From assembly GCF_014192645.1 (NCBI RefSeq), contig NZ_JACHYE010000005.1, forward strand, positions 221,923 to 285,922: 64,000 nt of DNA. Reading direction: 5' to 3'. Below, piece after piece: positions 44,722-54,889 of the stretch; the first letter of the stretch is position 1; every line of letters starts with the position of its first letter. Origin of the DNA: Herbaspirillum sp. Sphag64 (GTDB lineage Bacteria > Pseudomonadota > Gammaproteobacteria > Burkholderiales > Burkholderiaceae_D). A program made the translations under genes and the position numbers. The notes beneath the pieces were generated by a model. The model ran no database searches. It was not told where the DNA came from and worked only from the letters and a program-made list of their open reading frames with translations.

Positions 44722-45678
44722 ATGGCAGTTTTTACTCCGGTCAGCCTCGACGAACTCTCCGCCTGGATCACCCAGTTTTCGCTCGGCAAAGCCCTGGCGA
44801 TCAAGGGCATTTCATCCGGTATCGAGAACAGCAATTTTTTCATCACGACCGAAAGCGGCGAATACGTCCTGACGCTGTTTGAAAAACTGAACTTCGAGCA
44901 ACTTCCTTTCTATCTGGAACTGATGCGCCATCTGGCGCAGCGCCAGGTGCTGGTCCCTGCGCCGATTCCCAATCAGGCCGGCAGCATCATCAATGCACTC
45001 AATGGCAAGCCAGCCTCCATCGTGACCAAGCTGGAGGGTAAATATGAGCCCCAGCCGCAAGCAGTGCACTGCGCCGAGGTGGGTGCCATGCAGGCGCGCA
45101 TGCATCTGGCCGCGCAAGACTTTGCGCTGTACCAGCCTAATCTGCGCGGTCTGTCGTGGTGGCGCGAGACTGTGCCTGTTGTGCTTCCCTATCTGGATGC
45201 GGCTACCCAGACGTTGCTGCGTGATGAGCTACAAGTCCAGGAAGCCTTCGCCGCCTCGCCACTGTATGCCACGCTGCCGCATGGGCCAGTGCATGCAGAC
45301 CTGTTCCGCGACAATGCCATGTTTGTCGGTGAACGCCTGACCGGCTTCTTCGATTTCTACTTCGCAGGTTGTGATACCTGGCTGTTTGATCTGGCCGTGA
45401 CGGTCAATGACTGGTGCATTGACCTTGCCACCGGCGTGATCGATGACGTCCGCATGCATGCCATGCTCGACGCCTATCAACGGGTACGCCCACTGACCGA
45501 TAGCGAGCGCCAGGCATGGAATCCGACTTTGCGCGCTGCGGCCTTGCGTTTCTGGGTATCTCGTCTGTACGATTTCTACTTGCCGCGCGCAGCCGAAATG
45601 CTGACACCGCACGATCCGACCCACTTTGAACGCATTCTGCGATTGCGCGTCCACAGCGCCAATCTGCCATTGAACTGA
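44722..45678 (+). CDS. thrB: Homoserine kinase (ThrB, APH-fold type)
   Basis: 318 aa, the alpha/betaproteobacterial ThrB of the aminoglycoside-phosphotransferase fold. Start [16 protein letters not shown] and [11 protein letters not shown] are typical; catalytic Asp in [11 protein letters not shown] (HxDxxxxN) and metal Asp in [10 protein letters not shown]. It phosphorylates homoserine in threonine synthesis. The start codon sits 16 bp after a strong terminator, so its own promoter or read-through must operate through that structure. Confidence 0.92.
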   Translation: MAVFTPVSLDELSAWITQFSLGKALAIKGISSGIENSNFFITTESGEYVLTLFEKLNFEQLPFYLELMRHLAQRQVLVPAPIPNQAGSIINALNGKPASIVTKLEGKYEPQPQAVHCAEVGAMQARMHLAAQDFALYQPNLRGLSWWRETVPVVLPYLDAATQTLLRDELQVQEAFAASPLYATLPHGPVHADLFRDNAMFVGERLTGFFDFYFAGCDTWLFDLAVTVNDWCIDLATGVIDDVRMHAMLDAYQRVRPLTDSERQAWNPTLRAAALRFWVSRLYDFYLPRAAEMLTPHDPTHFERILRLRVHSANLPLN

Positions 45679-45680
45679 CC

Positions 45681-46475
45681 ATGCAAAATCTGCCCGCAAA
45701 AACTGGCTGGCTCTGGATCAAGGAAGGCTTCGCGCTATTCCGGAAACAACCGGCAGAGCTTTCTACCCTGTTTCTTGGATACATGTTCCTGATGCTGCTG
45801 CTGGGCGTTATCCCAGTGGTCGGTCAATTGCTACCACTGATACTGATGCCGGTCTTCAGCTTATCTTTCATGCAGGCCAGTCGGTACATCGCACAAGGCA
45901 AGCGGGTTTATCCCAATCTGCTACTGGTCGGCTGGCGCTCACCGGCGCTGCGCTCGCTTCTGTTGCTGGGCGTGTTTTACGCGATCGCTGCCTACGCTGC
46001 GATGGGATTGTCGCGTCTGGTCGATGGCGGGGCGTTCTGGCGCGTCATGTTTCAAGGCGGTCTGGATATCCAGGAGCTGGAGGGCGGTAGCATGGGCTTT
46101 GGCATGCTGGTGGCAGCGCTGGTCTATATTCCTGCCGCCATGGCATTCTGGTTTGCTGCGCCGTTGATGTTCTGGCAAGAGATGCCTTTAGGCAAGGCCA
46201 TGTTTTATAGTTTCTTTGCAGTACGACGCAGCGGCAAGGCTTTTCTGGTCTATGCACTCAGCTTGCTGCAGATCGGCGTTATCTTGCCGGCAATTTTCGG
46301 CACCATCGTCGCTTTGCTGTTCAATAACACGTCGATTATCGTGTTTATTCTGGTGCCATTATCGATAATATTGACCGTCGTCATATATTGCTCTTTCTAT
46401 CCGAATTACACTGCCGTCTTTGATCAGCCGGCAACCGACGCAGAATCTACAGCGCACGAGGACCAAGCCGGCTGA
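45681..46475 (+). CDS. BPSS1780-type integral membrane protein
   Basis: 264 aa with about six hydrophobic segments; N-terminal AKTGWLWIKEGFALFRKQP and FSLSFMQASRYIAQG are hallmarks of the betaproteobacterial BPSS1780 membrane-protein family. Function is not established. It starts 2 bp after thrB, so the two are cotranscribed and probably translationally coupled. The short C-terminal tail is acidic and polar. Confidence 0.75.
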   Translation: MQNLPAKTGWLWIKEGFALFRKQPAELSTLFLGYMFLMLLLGVIPVVGQLLPLILMPVFSLSFMQASRYIAQGKRVYPNLLLVGWRSPALRSLLLLGVFYAIAAYAAMGLSRLVDGGAFWRVMFQGGLDIQELEGGSMGFGMLVAALVYIPAAMAFWFAAPLMFWQEMPLGKAMFYSFFAVRRSGKAFLVYALSLLQIGVILPAIFGTIVALLFNNTSIIVFILVPLSIILTVVIYCSFYPNYTAVFDQPATDAESTAHEDQAG

Positions 46476-46511
46476 TACCGCCAAGTCCGCAAGTAATTCA
46501 GGGGAACCAAG

Positions 46512-48074
46512 ATGCGCATGAATTTGCCCGTAACCAATATCGAAACTTTGTTGCAAGATGGCAAGTCCATCGTGTCAAAAACCGACCTCAAAGGCAATAT
46601 CACTTACGTCAATCCCTATTTCGTCGAGATCAGCGGATTTTCGGAAGAAGAATTGATGGGGGCACCACAGAATATCGTGCGCCACCCTGACATGCCGGCA
46701 GAAGCCTTCGCCGACATGTGGCGTACCGTCAAGAAAGGCATTCCCTGGACCGGTCTGGTCAAAAATCGGTGTAAGAGCGGTAATCACTACTGGGTCCAGG
46801 CCAACATTACTCCGGTGCGCGAAAAGGGCCAGATCATCGGCTACATGTCGGTACGGACTAAGCCGCGCCGGGACGATATTGCCGCGGCCGACAAACTCTA
46901 CGCCGATATCCGCAAAGGCAAGGCCAAGGGTATCGCCATCGAGCAGGGCGCGGTGGTCAAAACCGGCATCAAGGGCTGGATCAGCAAACTTCATCAACTG
47001 CAGCTCAATACCAAGATCAAGGCCGCCATGCTGACGCAGTTGAGCCTGCAGGTGGCAGCAGCCATCATCAGTCTGACTGTCGGCCACAGCCCGTTCAACG
47101 CCATCATCGGCGTCCTCGCGATCTTGGTCACGCTGTCGATCTGGTTGGCCTTGCATACCGCTCTGGTGCGTCCAATCAAGCAGGCGCTGGAAGCGACTTA
47201 TGCGATCACCGGTGGCGATCTGTCGAGTAGCATCACCTCCGATCGTCCCGACGAAATCGGTCGTCTTCTGCGTGCACTGCGCCAGATGAACATCAACCTG
47301 ACCGCCATCATCAGCGACGTGCGTGCCAATGTTGAGTCGATCAACGGTGCCACGCGGGAAATTGCCGCAGGCAATATGGACCTGTCGCGCCGTACCGAAT
47401 CACAGGCATCCAATCTGGAAGAAACCGCCGCCAGCATGGAAGAGCTCGCCGGCACCGTGCGCCAGAACGCTGAAAGCGCCTTGCAAGCCAATCAACTGGC
47501 TGCCTCTGCCTCCGCCATCGCGGTCAAGGGTGGTGATGTGGTGGCCAAGACCGGCACCACTATGAGTGAAATCAGCGAATCGTCGAAGAAGATCGTCGAC
47601 ATCATCAGCCTGATCGACAGCATCGCCTTCCAGACCAATATTCTGGCCCTGAATGCCGCCGTAGAAGCAGCCCGTGCCGGTGAGCAAGGTCGTGGATTTG
47701 CGGTCGTCGCCTCGGAAGTACGTAGTCTGGCGCAACGCTCGGCCGGTGCCGCCAAGGAAATCAAGACACTGATCGAGGATTCGGTAGAGAAGGTCGATAT
47801 CGGCAATCGTCTGGTCGATGATGCGCGCAGCACGATGAATGACATTGTCGGCTCGGTCCAGCGTGTGACCGGCATCATGAGTGAAATCACAATTGCCAGC
47901 CAGCAGCAGAGCAGTGGTATTACGCAAGTGCATGCTGCGGTGACCGACATGGATCAAAGTACCCAGCAAAATGCCGCGCTGGTAGAACAGGCAGCAGCAG
48001 CGGCTAATAGTCTCGAAGATCAGACTACACGGCTATTGCAGGCTATTTCGGTATTCAAGTTCCAGCACCGATAA
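46512..48074 (+). CDS. Aer-like methyl-accepting chemotaxis protein with PAS domain
   Basis: 520 aa. N-terminal PAS domain (~15-115; NITYVNPYFVEISGF, NIVRHPDMPAEAFADMW) resembles the FAD-binding redox sensor of Aer. A hydrophobic hairpin (~175-222) is followed by a HAMP-like segment (LVRPIKQALEATYAITGGD) and a signalling domain whose tip reads FQTNILALNAAVEAARAGEQGRGF. The C-terminus ends FKFQHR, without the CheR-docking pentapeptide, as expected for energy-taxis receptors. No chemotaxis genes flank it. Confidence 0.88.
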   Translation: MRMNLPVTNIETLLQDGKSIVSKTDLKGNITYVNPYFVEISGFSEEELMGAPQNIVRHPDMPAEAFADMWRTVKKGIPWTGLVKNRCKSGNHYWVQANITPVREKGQIIGYMSVRTKPRRDDIAAADKLYADIRKGKAKGIAIEQGAVVKTGIKGWISKLHQLQLNTKIKAAMLTQLSLQVAAAIISLTVGHSPFNAIIGVLAILVTLSIWLALHTALVRPIKQALEATYAITGGDLSSSITSDRPDEIGRLLRALRQMNINLTAIISDVRANVESINGATREIAAGNMDLSRRTESQASNLEETAASMEELAGTVRQNAESALQANQLAASASAIAVKGGDVVAKTGTTMSEISESSKKIVDIISLIDSIAFQTNILALNAAVEAARAGEQGRGFAVVASEVRSLAQRSAGAAKEIKTLIEDSVEKVDIGNRLVDDARSTMNDIVGSVQRVTGIMSEITIASQQQSSGITQVHAAVTDMDQSTQQNAALVEQAAAAANSLEDQTTRLLQAISVFKFQHR

Positions 48075-48118
48075 CCGTATAAGCATGAGCTGCTCACGGC
48101 AGCCCGGGCCACATCCTC

Positions 48119-48153
48119 AAACGGCAGGCAGCGATAGGCTCCCTGCCGTTTTT
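48119..48153. terminator. Bidirectional terminator between chemoreceptor and xylulokinase genes
   Basis: Stem AAACGGCAGG (48119-48128) / CCTGCCGTTT (48142-48151), 13-nt loop, then T residues on the plus strand; on the minus strand the stem is followed by TTTGAGG. It sits between convergent stops and can serve both genes. Confidence 0.8.
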
Positions 48154-49622
48154 CATGCCATTTCAGGTAACGGCGACCAGCGCCGATAAATCTCTCGATA
48201 ACGCTGCAAGCGTGGCTGCAACATCGTATGACGCTGGCGCTGCGGGATGAAGAGATCCTGCTGTGGCGGCTTGCTGCACACCTCCTGCTCGCTACCACCT
48301 GCCATCAGCCATGCCAGTCGTGCAGCACCCAAGGCGCCACCGGCTTCGCTTCCGACGTGGGTCACGATACGTACATCCAGCGCATCGCTGAGCAACTGGG
48401 CCCAATAGGTGCTACGGGCACCGCCCCCAACCAATGACAATTGCTGGACATCGGTACCGGCTGCGCGCAAGGCGTCCAGACCATCAACCATGCCAAAACT
48501 GACGCCCTCCAACACGGCATAGGCCAATGCGGCGCGCTGATGCTCGGGCGACAGACCATGGAACATGCCCTGCGCGTAGGGATCATTGTGCGGCGTTCGC
48601 TCGCCCGACAGATACGGCAGGAACAACGGTGCCTGCGCCTGCTGCTCAGGCGTCAGCGCCGCCACTTCCTGCAACAGGGTCTGCTCATCCACGCTGCAGA
48701 GACGACAGAACCAGCGCAGACAACTAGCCGCAGACAACATCACACTCATCTGATGCCAGCGCTGCGGCAAGGTATGACAGAAAGCATGAATCGCCCGTGC
48801 CGGATTGGGCCTGAAACGGTCATTGACAACAAACAGTACACCCGATGTTCCCAGCGATAAAAATCCATCGCCCGGATTGATCGCGCCGATGCCGACCGCA
48901 CTGGCCGCGCCATCGCCACCACCGCCGGCCACCTGAACCTGCGGCGACAAACCCCAACTCTGCGCCACCGCTGGCAACAGAAAACCGCTGGCAGCACAGC
49001 CATCAACCAGTGTCGGCATTTGTGTGCGCCGCATACCACTGGCCGCCAATAGCGTATCGGACCAATCACGTTGCGCCACGTCCAGCCACAGGGTGCCGCC
49101 TGCATCGGAAGGATCAGATATCTTTTGTCCGGTCATTTGCAGGCGCAACCAGTCCTTGGGCAACAGCACGCACGCCACGCGCGCAAACAGTTGCGGCTCA
49201 TGGCGCGCTACCCACATCAGTTTCGGTGCAGTAAAGCCCGGCATGGCAAGATTGCCGGCAATGGCATGCAGTTCCGGTGCGCGCCGGGATAATTCAGCGC
49301 ACTCCTCGGTACTGCGTGAGTCGCTCCACAAAATGGCAGGACGCAAGACCTGATTATCCGCATCCAGCAACACCGCGCCATGCATCTGGCCTGATAGCCC
49401 AATGGCGCGGATCGTGGCAAAACGCGCCTCACCGAGCTGTGTACGCAACTTGGCGATGGTCTCGCAGCTTGCCGCCCACCAATGCGCGGGCTCCTGCTCC
49501 GACCAGCGTGGATGCGGACGCGATACCGTCAGCGCGGTACCGGCCAGCGCCAGCAGCTTGCCGGCATCGTCGATGACGACAGCCTTGACTTCCGAAGTAC
49601 CAAGGTCAATCCCCAGATACAT
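48153..49622 (-). CDS. xylB: Xylulokinase
   Basis: About 489 aa, FGGY kinase. N-terminal MYLGIDLGTSEVKAVVID, WSEQEPAHWW, GLSGQMHGAVLLD and ILWSDSRS match XylB closely; VGGGARSTYWAQLLSD is the C-terminal FGGY motif. It phosphorylates D-xylulose, the product of D-arabinitol oxidation, to xylulose 5-phosphate. It corresponds to mtlY of the P. fluorescens mtl operon. The ATG at 49622 has an AGGGA site and lies 14 bp after the dehydrogenase stop. Confidence 0.92.
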   Translation of the reverse strand: MYLGIDLGTSEVKAVVIDDAGKLLALAGTALTVSRPHPRWSEQEPAHWWAASCETIAKLRTQLGEARFATIRAIGLSGQMHGAVLLDADNQVLRPAILWSDSRSTEECAELSRRAPELHAIAGNLAMPGFTAPKLMWVARHEPQLFARVACVLLPKDWLRLQMTGQKISDPSDAGGTLWLDVAQRDWSDTLLAASGMRRTQMPTLVDGCAASGFLLPAVAQSWGLSPQVQVAGGGGDGAASAVGIGAINPGDGFLSLGTSGVLFVVNDRFRPNPARAIHAFCHTLPQRWHQMSVMLSAASCLRWFCRLCSVDEQTLLQEVAALTPEQQAQAPLFLPYLSGERTPHNDPYAQGMFHGLSPEHQRAALAYAVLEGVSFGMVDGLDALRAAGTDVQQLSLVGGGARSTYWAQLLSDALDVRIVTHVGSEAGGALGAARLAWLMAGGSEQEVCSKPPQQDLFIPQRQRHTMLQPRLQRYREIYRRWSPLPEMA

Positions 49623-49636
49623 GATGTTCCCTAAGG

Positions 49637-51058
49637 TCAGGATGAATGAGCAGGCATTGTAGTCGAAGCCACCAGCCACTCCTTGACCACTGCCAATGCA
49701 TCACGCAATAGCTGTTCGAGCGCCGGGGTTGCCGCCAGCGGCCCCCACAGCAAGGTATCGGCACAGAAGGCACGCAAGGGGTCCGGTGCTGCTAGCATGC
49801 GCCGCACTGCGCCGGGATCGAACACGCCATCCTGATAATCGTACGGTAACTGCCCCGCAGCCCAGTGCTGCAAGAAGACAAAAAACAGGGCCGGCAAAAT
49901 CGCTGTGCTGCTTGGCACATGGCCACGCTCCAGAGAATCGGCAATGGTCGGTCGGATGAAGCCAGGAATTTTTGAAAACCCATCTGCTGCGACCCGCTGA
50001 TTGGTATCTTCAATCGCCGGATTACCGAAGCGTGCCAAGGTCATGTCGCGGTAGCTCTCCAGATCCAGTGGGCTCGGTGACAGGCAGCCGATCACGTCCT
50101 GCGTCACATAGTCGTACGCCAGTTTCCGGATAGCGGCATTGCTTGTGCCTTCATGGATGTACTGTAGACCGATCAAGGTACCCGCCCAGGCAATACAACT
50201 GTGGCTGGCATTGAGAATACGGATCTTGGCTTCTTCGTACGGCAGCACCGATGGCACCAGTTCGACTCCGACCTTTTCCAGCGCTGGGCGTCCTGCCCGG
50301 AAATCATCCTCGATCACCCATTGAATAAAGGATTCCGCCATCAGTGCGCAAGGATCGTCCACGCCGGTAACTTCCAGCACCCGCTGACGCACGCTTGGTG
50401 TCGGCCTTGGTGTGATACGGTCGACCATCGAATTGGGACTGCTGACATGTTGCATGACCCAGTCCAGCAAAGCGTCCTGTGCACGCAAGCGCAAGAACTG
50501 TTGCAGGCCTGAGAAAAAGCGTTCGCCGTTGTGCCGCAGATTATCGCAATTGAGCAAAGTCAGCGGACCTGCTTGCGCTTCCATGCGGGCCTGCAGGATG
50601 GCAGCCAGTGCACCGTAAATCGTGCCGCGTTGCCCTTCCAGATCCGCCGCCAGATCAGGATTGCGCGGATCCAGCTGATGGCTGTGATCAAGGTAGTAGC
50701 CGGCTTCGGTGACGGTAAATGAAATCACCCGTGTGCGCGGATCAGCGCCCGTCTTCACCAATGCCTTGAGCTGTGCATCCCAGGGAACGATCTGCCGCAC
50801 AGATCTGATCGTCTCGTAAGCACGATGGCCTTGCGGCGTGACTGTTTCCAGCGTGTAGCGACCGTCCTGCTGTTGCAACGCCTGTAGCAACGGCGCCATG
50901 TCGGCCCGGATATTGCCCAGCGCCAGTTGCCAGCGACGGTCTTCGTCGTCACCCTGCTCCCGCAGGCGATGCAGATAGACCGCCTGATGGGCGCGATGAA
51001 AGGACCCGGCGCCAATGTGCAGCCAGATCAGGTCCTTGGGTGAAGGTCGGGTTGTCAT
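49637..51058 (-). CDS. dalD: Mannitol/D-arabinitol dehydrogenase (long-chain polyol dehydrogenase)
   Basis: About 473 aa of the mannitol dehydrogenase (MtlD/DalD/UxaB) family. [19 protein letters not shown] binds NAD; the active-site [16 protein letters not shown] carries the catalytic Lys and [17 protein letters not shown] is a DalD-like segment. It oxidises D-arabinitol to xylulose or mannitol to fructose; both kinases needed downstream, xylulokinase and fructokinase, are in the cluster. The ATG at 51058 (MTTRPSPKD) is 64 bp after mtlK. Substrate preference cannot be decided. Confidence 0.87.
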   Translation of the reverse strand: MTTRPSPKDLIWLHIGAGSFHRAHQAVYLHRLREQGDDEDRRWQLALGNIRADMAPLLQALQQQDGRYTLETVTPQGHRAYETIRSVRQIVPWDAQLKALVKTGADPRTRVISFTVTEAGYYLDHSHQLDPRNPDLAADLEGQRGTIYGALAAILQARMEAQAGPLTLLNCDNLRHNGERFFSGLQQFLRLRAQDALLDWVMQHVSSPNSMVDRITPRPTPSVRQRVLEVTGVDDPCALMAESFIQWVIEDDFRAGRPALEKVGVELVPSVLPYEEAKIRILNASHSCIAWAGTLIGLQYIHEGTSNAAIRKLAYDYVTQDVIGCLSPSPLDLESYRDMTLARFGNPAIEDTNQRVAADGFSKIPGFIRPTIADSLERGHVPSSTAILPALFFVFLQHWAAGQLPYDYQDGVFDPGAVRRMLAAPDPLRAFCADTLLWGPLAATPALEQLLRDALAVVKEWLVASTTMPAHSS

Positions 51059-51122
51059 GGTGTCCTCGTGAATACGGATGAATACGAATGAGTGCGAATG
51101 AAATGGAAACTGTATGAGTAAC

Positions 51123-52241
51123 TCAGGCTGCCACCGGTAGTGTCGCGATTTGACGTGGCAAAGCACTGCCGTCGCTGCGGAACAGATGGCAGCGCTCAGG
51201 ATCAGCCGTAATCCCGATGATGCTGCCGCTAGCCAGTTGTAGACTGTCAGAGACGCGCAAAATCAGGGCTTCTTCAGCGGCCTCGCTGCCCGCATAAAGG
51301 TAAGAAAAATCGCCCAGCAATTCCAGTGCGGTGAAACGCGCCTGCAAGGTCGGTGTCGTGTTGGTGTCGACAATGCGCAAATGCTCAGGCCGGACACCCA
51401 GCGTGACCTGCTCGCCCAGCTGCAGGCTGCTGGCATCGACTGCCGCCAGCTGCACGCCACCACCGGTGAGTTCCAGCAATGCCCCGGCAGCACTGGTACC
51501 CACCACCTTGGCATCAATGAAATTCATCTTGGGCGAACCAATGAAGCCTGCCACAAAGCGATTCGCAGGATGATGGTAAAGCTGCTGCGGCGAACCAACC
51601 TGCTCAATCCTGCCGGCGGATAAAACCACGATCTTGTCGGCCAGTGTCATCGCTTCGATCTGATCGTGGGTCACGTAAATCATGGTGGTCTTGAGATCAT
51701 CGTGCAGCTTGGAAAACTCCAGTCGCATCTTCACCCGCAAGGCTGCATCGAGATTCGACAAGGGTTCATCAAACAGGAATACGCTTGGTTGCCGGGTAAT
51801 CGCGCGACCAATCGCCACCCGCTGGCGTTGCCCACCCGACAAGGCGCGTGGCTTGCGGTCCAGCAAATGATCAATGTGCAGGATGCGCGCGGCATGCTGC
51901 ACCGCCTGATCAATCTCCTGTTTGGATTTACCAGCGATCTTGAGACCGAAAGCCATGTTGTCGTACAGGGTCATATGTGGATACAACGCATACGATTGAA
52001 ACACCATGGCAATGCCGCGCTTGGCAGCGGGCACCTCATTCATGCGGCGTCCGCCGATCAGCAGGTCACCGGCGCTGATGTCTTCCAGACCGGCGATCAT
52101 CCGTAACAAGGTCGACTTGCCACAGCCAGAGGGGCCGACAAAGACGACAAACTCGCCATCTTCGATGTCCAGATTAATGTCACGCATGACTTCATTATCG
52201 TCATAGCGCTTGGAAAGATTGTTAATGGTCACAGCTGCCAT
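51123..52241 (-). CDS. mtlK: Polyol ABC transporter ATP-binding protein (MtlK/SmoK/UgpC type)
   Basis: 372 aa. Walker [11 protein letters not shown]-loop [12 protein letters not shown], signature LSGGQRQR, Walker B VFLFDEP, switch His in THDQIEAMT; residues ~240-372 form the MalK-type regulatory OB/TOBE domain ([22 protein letters not shown]). It energises the MtlF-MtlG permease pair. Preceded by a 73-bp gap after the HAD gene. Confidence 0.9.
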   Translation of the reverse strand: MAAVTINNLSKRYDDNEVMRDINLDIEDGEFVVFVGPSGCGKSTLLRMIAGLEDISAGDLLIGGRRMNEVPAAKRGIAMVFQSYALYPHMTLYDNMAFGLKIAGKSKQEIDQAVQHAARILHIDHLLDRKPRALSGGQRQRVAIGRAITRQPSVFLFDEPLSNLDAALRVKMRLEFSKLHDDLKTTMIYVTHDQIEAMTLADKIVVLSAGRIEQVGSPQQLYHHPANRFVAGFIGSPKMNFIDAKVVGTSAAGALLELTGGGVQLAAVDASSLQLGEQVTLGVRPEHLRIVDTNTTPTLQARFTALELLGDFSYLYAGSEAAEEALILRVSDSLQLASGSIIGITADPERCHLFRSDGSALPRQIATLPVAA

Positions 52242-52314
52242 GTCAGTCTCCAGTTTGTCTTTGGTCTTGTGGGGTTGTCATTGCCTGCGCTATTGCGGTC
52301 GTCAACGTCGCTGT

Positions 52315-53025
52315 TCAGGCCTCATTGACCGCCAGCAGATCAGCCAGCAACAGCGGCAAGTCATGCATGTATTCAAATACCTGTTCAGCACCGGCGGCAA
52401 GCAGCTTGCTGGCCATTCCGGCCTTGTCATGCGCCACGCCGGTAAAGCCAATCACGCGCATGCCAGCGGCACTGGCAGCACGTACACCGGTGACGCTGTC
52501 ATCGATCGCTACGCAATGACGCGGATCAACGCCCAGGCCAGCCGCAGCAGCCAGATAGACATGCGGTGCCGGTTTAGGATGGCCGACCTCATCAGCGCTA
52601 TGAATATGACCGGCAAACAACGGCAGCAAACCGCAACGCGCCAAGCCCTGTTCGATGCGAGGCAAACTGCTGTTGCTGGCGACCGCCTTGGGCAAGCTGA
52701 TCTGCTGCAGCGCCTCGGCCACGCCGGGAACAGCGATAACCTCCGTGGCGCAGGCAAGCCCAACCGCCTCGTGAATCCCGGCGCTAATCGCGGACGTCAA
52801 TCTCAGCGAAAAATCGTGATCAAGCTCCGCCAGCAATTGCGAGGTGAACATGCCCAACCGCACCGCAATGGCCTGATACAAGGCATCTGCATCGTGTTGT
52901 GCCGGCAAGAGCGGCAACAACTGCGCATGCAGTACACGCAGGGCAATGCGCTCGCTGTCGAGCAGTACGCCATCGCAATCACAGATCAAATGGGTGATAC
53001 CGGAGGGTTGCGCAATCGTCGTCAT
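52315..53025 (-). CDS. HAD-IA phosphatase of the polyol cluster
   Basis: 236 aa. Motif I CDCDGVLLDSE, a cap domain of the beta-phosphoglucomutase type, motif II VASNSSLPR, motif III Lys in GHPKPAPHVYL, and motif IV AIDDSVTGVRAA. It is probably a sugar-phosphate phosphatase or mutase acting on a phosphorylated polyol or ketose. Its ATG shares one base with the mtlG stop (TAATG), indicating tight coupling. It is an insertion relative to the classical P. fluorescens mtl order. Confidence 0.82.
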   Translation of the reverse strand: MTTIAQPSGITHLICDCDGVLLDSERIALRVLHAQLLPLLPAQHDADALYQAIAVRLGMFTSQLLAELDHDFSLRLTSAISAGIHEAVGLACATEVIAVPGVAEALQQISLPKAVASNSSLPRIEQGLARCGLLPLFAGHIHSADEVGHPKPAPHVYLAAAAGLGVDPRHCVAIDDSVTGVRAASAAGMRVIGFTGVAHDKAGMASKLLAAGAEQVFEYMHDLPLLLADLLAVNEA

Positions 53026-53837
53026 TACTTCACCGCACCAAAGGTCAGACCACGCACTAGCTGCTTTTGCGCCAGCCAGCCCAAGGCCATGATGGGTGCA
53101 ATTGCCAGCAACGAGGCAGCAGAGAGCTTGGCCCAGAACAAACCTTCCGGGTTCGAGTAAGAAGCGATGAAGACGGTCAGCGGTGCGGCATTGACACTGG
53201 TCAGATTGAGACTCCAGAAAGCCTCGTTCCAGGCCAGAATAATCAGTAGCAATGCCGTCGATGCCAGTCCCGGCATGGCGGTTGGCAACAATAGATAAAT
53301 CATCTCCTGCCAGGCATTGGCACCATCGATGCGGGCCGCTTCCAGAATCTCCTTGGGTACGTCATTGAAATAGGTGAATGCCATCCAGACGGCAATCGGT
53401 AAATTGATCAGCGTGTAGATGATCAGCAAACCGGTCACGGAGTCCAGCATGCCGCTATTCTTGGCCAGCAGATAAATCGGAACCAGCACGCCGACAGCGG
53501 GCATCATCTTGGTCGACAACATCCACAACAATAACTTCTGCGTCCGGCCGGTCGGAAAAAAGGCCATCGAATACGCCGCCGGTACCGCCAACACCAGCGA
53601 CAGCAAGGTTGATCCGAGTGCCACAATCACGGAGTTCTTGACGAAGCTCAGATAACTGCTGCGCTCCAGCACTTCGCGGAAGGTATCCAATGTCGGCAAG
53701 AAGAACAGGCTCGGCACATACGCCTGATGCTCGGTCTTGAAGGCCGTGACCGCAATCCAGAAAATCGGAAAGAACAAGACAATGGCGCAACTCCAGGCCA
53801 GCAGGCCAACCCACCAGGGACTTTTTCGGACATTCAT
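53025..53837 (-). CDS. mtlG: Polyol ABC transporter permease (MtlG/SmoG type)
   Basis: 270 aa, six predicted transmembrane helices. The EAA loop EAARIDGANAWQEMIYLLLP is typical of CUT1 carbohydrate permeases of the MalG class. It pairs with MtlF; starts overlap by 4 bp (ATGA). Confidence 0.88.
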   Translation of the reverse strand: MNVRKSPWWVGLLAWSCAIVLFFPIFWIAVTAFKTEHQAYVPSLFFLPTLDTFREVLERSSYLSFVKNSVIVALGSTLLSLVLAVPAAYSMAFFPTGRTQKLLLWMLSTKMMPAVGVLVPIYLLAKNSGMLDSVTGLLIIYTLINLPIAVWMAFTYFNDVPKEILEAARIDGANAWQEMIYLLLPTAMPGLASTALLLIILAWNEAFWSLNLTSVNAAPLTVFIASYSNPEGLFWAKLSAASLLAIAPIMALGWLAQKQLVRGLTFGAVK

Positions 53838-54778
53838 TTTTCATTGACTCCCTTGAGGTTGCGCGCCAGCATGCGCACCAGGAAAAACGACACGATATTG
53901 GCCAGTACTACAGCAAAAATGCCACCTGCCGAGGCAATGCCGATGTCAAACTGCTGCAGACCGATCGAATACACCAGATAGGTCAGATTGGTGGTCGCCG
54001 TCCCCGGACCACCGGCAGTGGTGGTGAAGATTTCGGCAAAGATCGACAACAGAAAAATGGTTTCGATCATGATCACCACCGTGATCGCCCGCTTCAGATG
54101 CGGCAGCACGATGTAAAAGAAAATCCGTACCGGACCAGCACCATCGAGCTGCGCCGCCTCCTTCTGATCCATATCCAATGATTGCAGCGCAGTCAGCAGG
54201 ATCAGGAACGCAAACGGAATCCATTGCCATGAGACGATAATGATCACCGACAGCATCGGATACTCAGCCAGCCAGTCCACCGGTTGCAGGCCAAGATGGC
54301 GCATCACGAAGGCCAGCATGCCGTAGACCGGATGCATGATCATATTTTTCCAGATCAATGCGGCCACGGTTGGCATCACAAAGAAGGGGCCAATCACCAG
54401 CAGCCGGGCGATTCCGCGTCCACGAAAAGGTTGGTCAAACAAGACCGCCAGCAAGGTGCCACCGATCACGCTGATGATCAGTACCGACGAAATCAGCAGT
54501 GCAGTATTGCCAATCGATGGCCAAAAGGAAGGGTCTTCCAGCAGGAACTGATAGTTTTCCAGCCCGACAAAACCAGTCTGATCAGGGGCCATCAAGTTGT
54601 AACGATTGACCGAAAAATAAATCGTCATCGCCAGCGGCACGATCATCCAGAGTAACAGCAGCGCGACTGCCGGTGTCTGCAACAGACGCACCGGCAGGAA
54701 GCGCGTGCCACGCTGCGCTGGCTTGGCTGGAGAAAGGGAATCAGCAGGCATGGGGGAGGTATTGGTAAGCGACGTCAT
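53834..54778 (-). CDS. mtlF: Polyol ABC transporter permease (MtlF/SmoF type)
   Basis: 314 aa, about six transmembrane helices after a ~30-residue polar N-terminus. EAAQLDGAGPVRIFFYIVLP is the CUT1 EAA loop of the MalF class. Separated from mtlE by a 111-bp gap containing a strong hairpin, so its expression is probably lower than that of the binding protein. Confidence 0.88.
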   Translation of the reverse strand: MTSLTNTSPMPADSLSPAKPAQRGTRFLPVRLLQTPAVALLLLWMIVPLAMTIYFSVNRYNLMAPDQTGFVGLENYQFLLEDPSFWPSIGNTALLISSVLIISVIGGTLLAVLFDQPFRGRGIARLLVIGPFFVMPTVAALIWKNMIMHPVYGMLAFVMRHLGLQPVDWLAEYPMLSVIIIVSWQWIPFAFLILLTALQSLDMDQKEAAQLDGAGPVRIFFYIVLPHLKRAITVVIMIETIFLLSIFAEIFTTTAGGPGTATTNLTYLVYSIGLQQFDIGIASAGGIFAVVLANIVSFFLVRMLARNLKGVNEK

Positions 54779-54824
54779 TAGCGGCCTCGCGTGGAATTCA
54801 ACTACATCAGATGCGGGTACGGAG

Positions 54825-54854
54825 GGTCATGCAAGGCAAGCGCCCTGCATGACC
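54825..54854 (-). promoter_or_regulatory. Intercistronic hairpin between mtlE and mtlF
   Basis: GGTCATGCA (54825-54833) and TGCATGACC (54846-54854) form a perfect 9-bp stem with an inner GGC/GCC pair and no T-tract. By analogy with malE-malF, such a hairpin protects the upstream binding-protein mRNA from 3' decay and lets it accumulate over the permease messages. Confidence 0.65.
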
Positions 54855-54889
54855 TCAGTCCCGGCAACAATCGTCGGGCAAAGCCTGGA

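Noticed and set aside
52210..53160. 316-codon plus-strand frame
   Set aside because: Antisense to the HAD phosphatase gene, Arg/Gln/His-rich and without family motifs.
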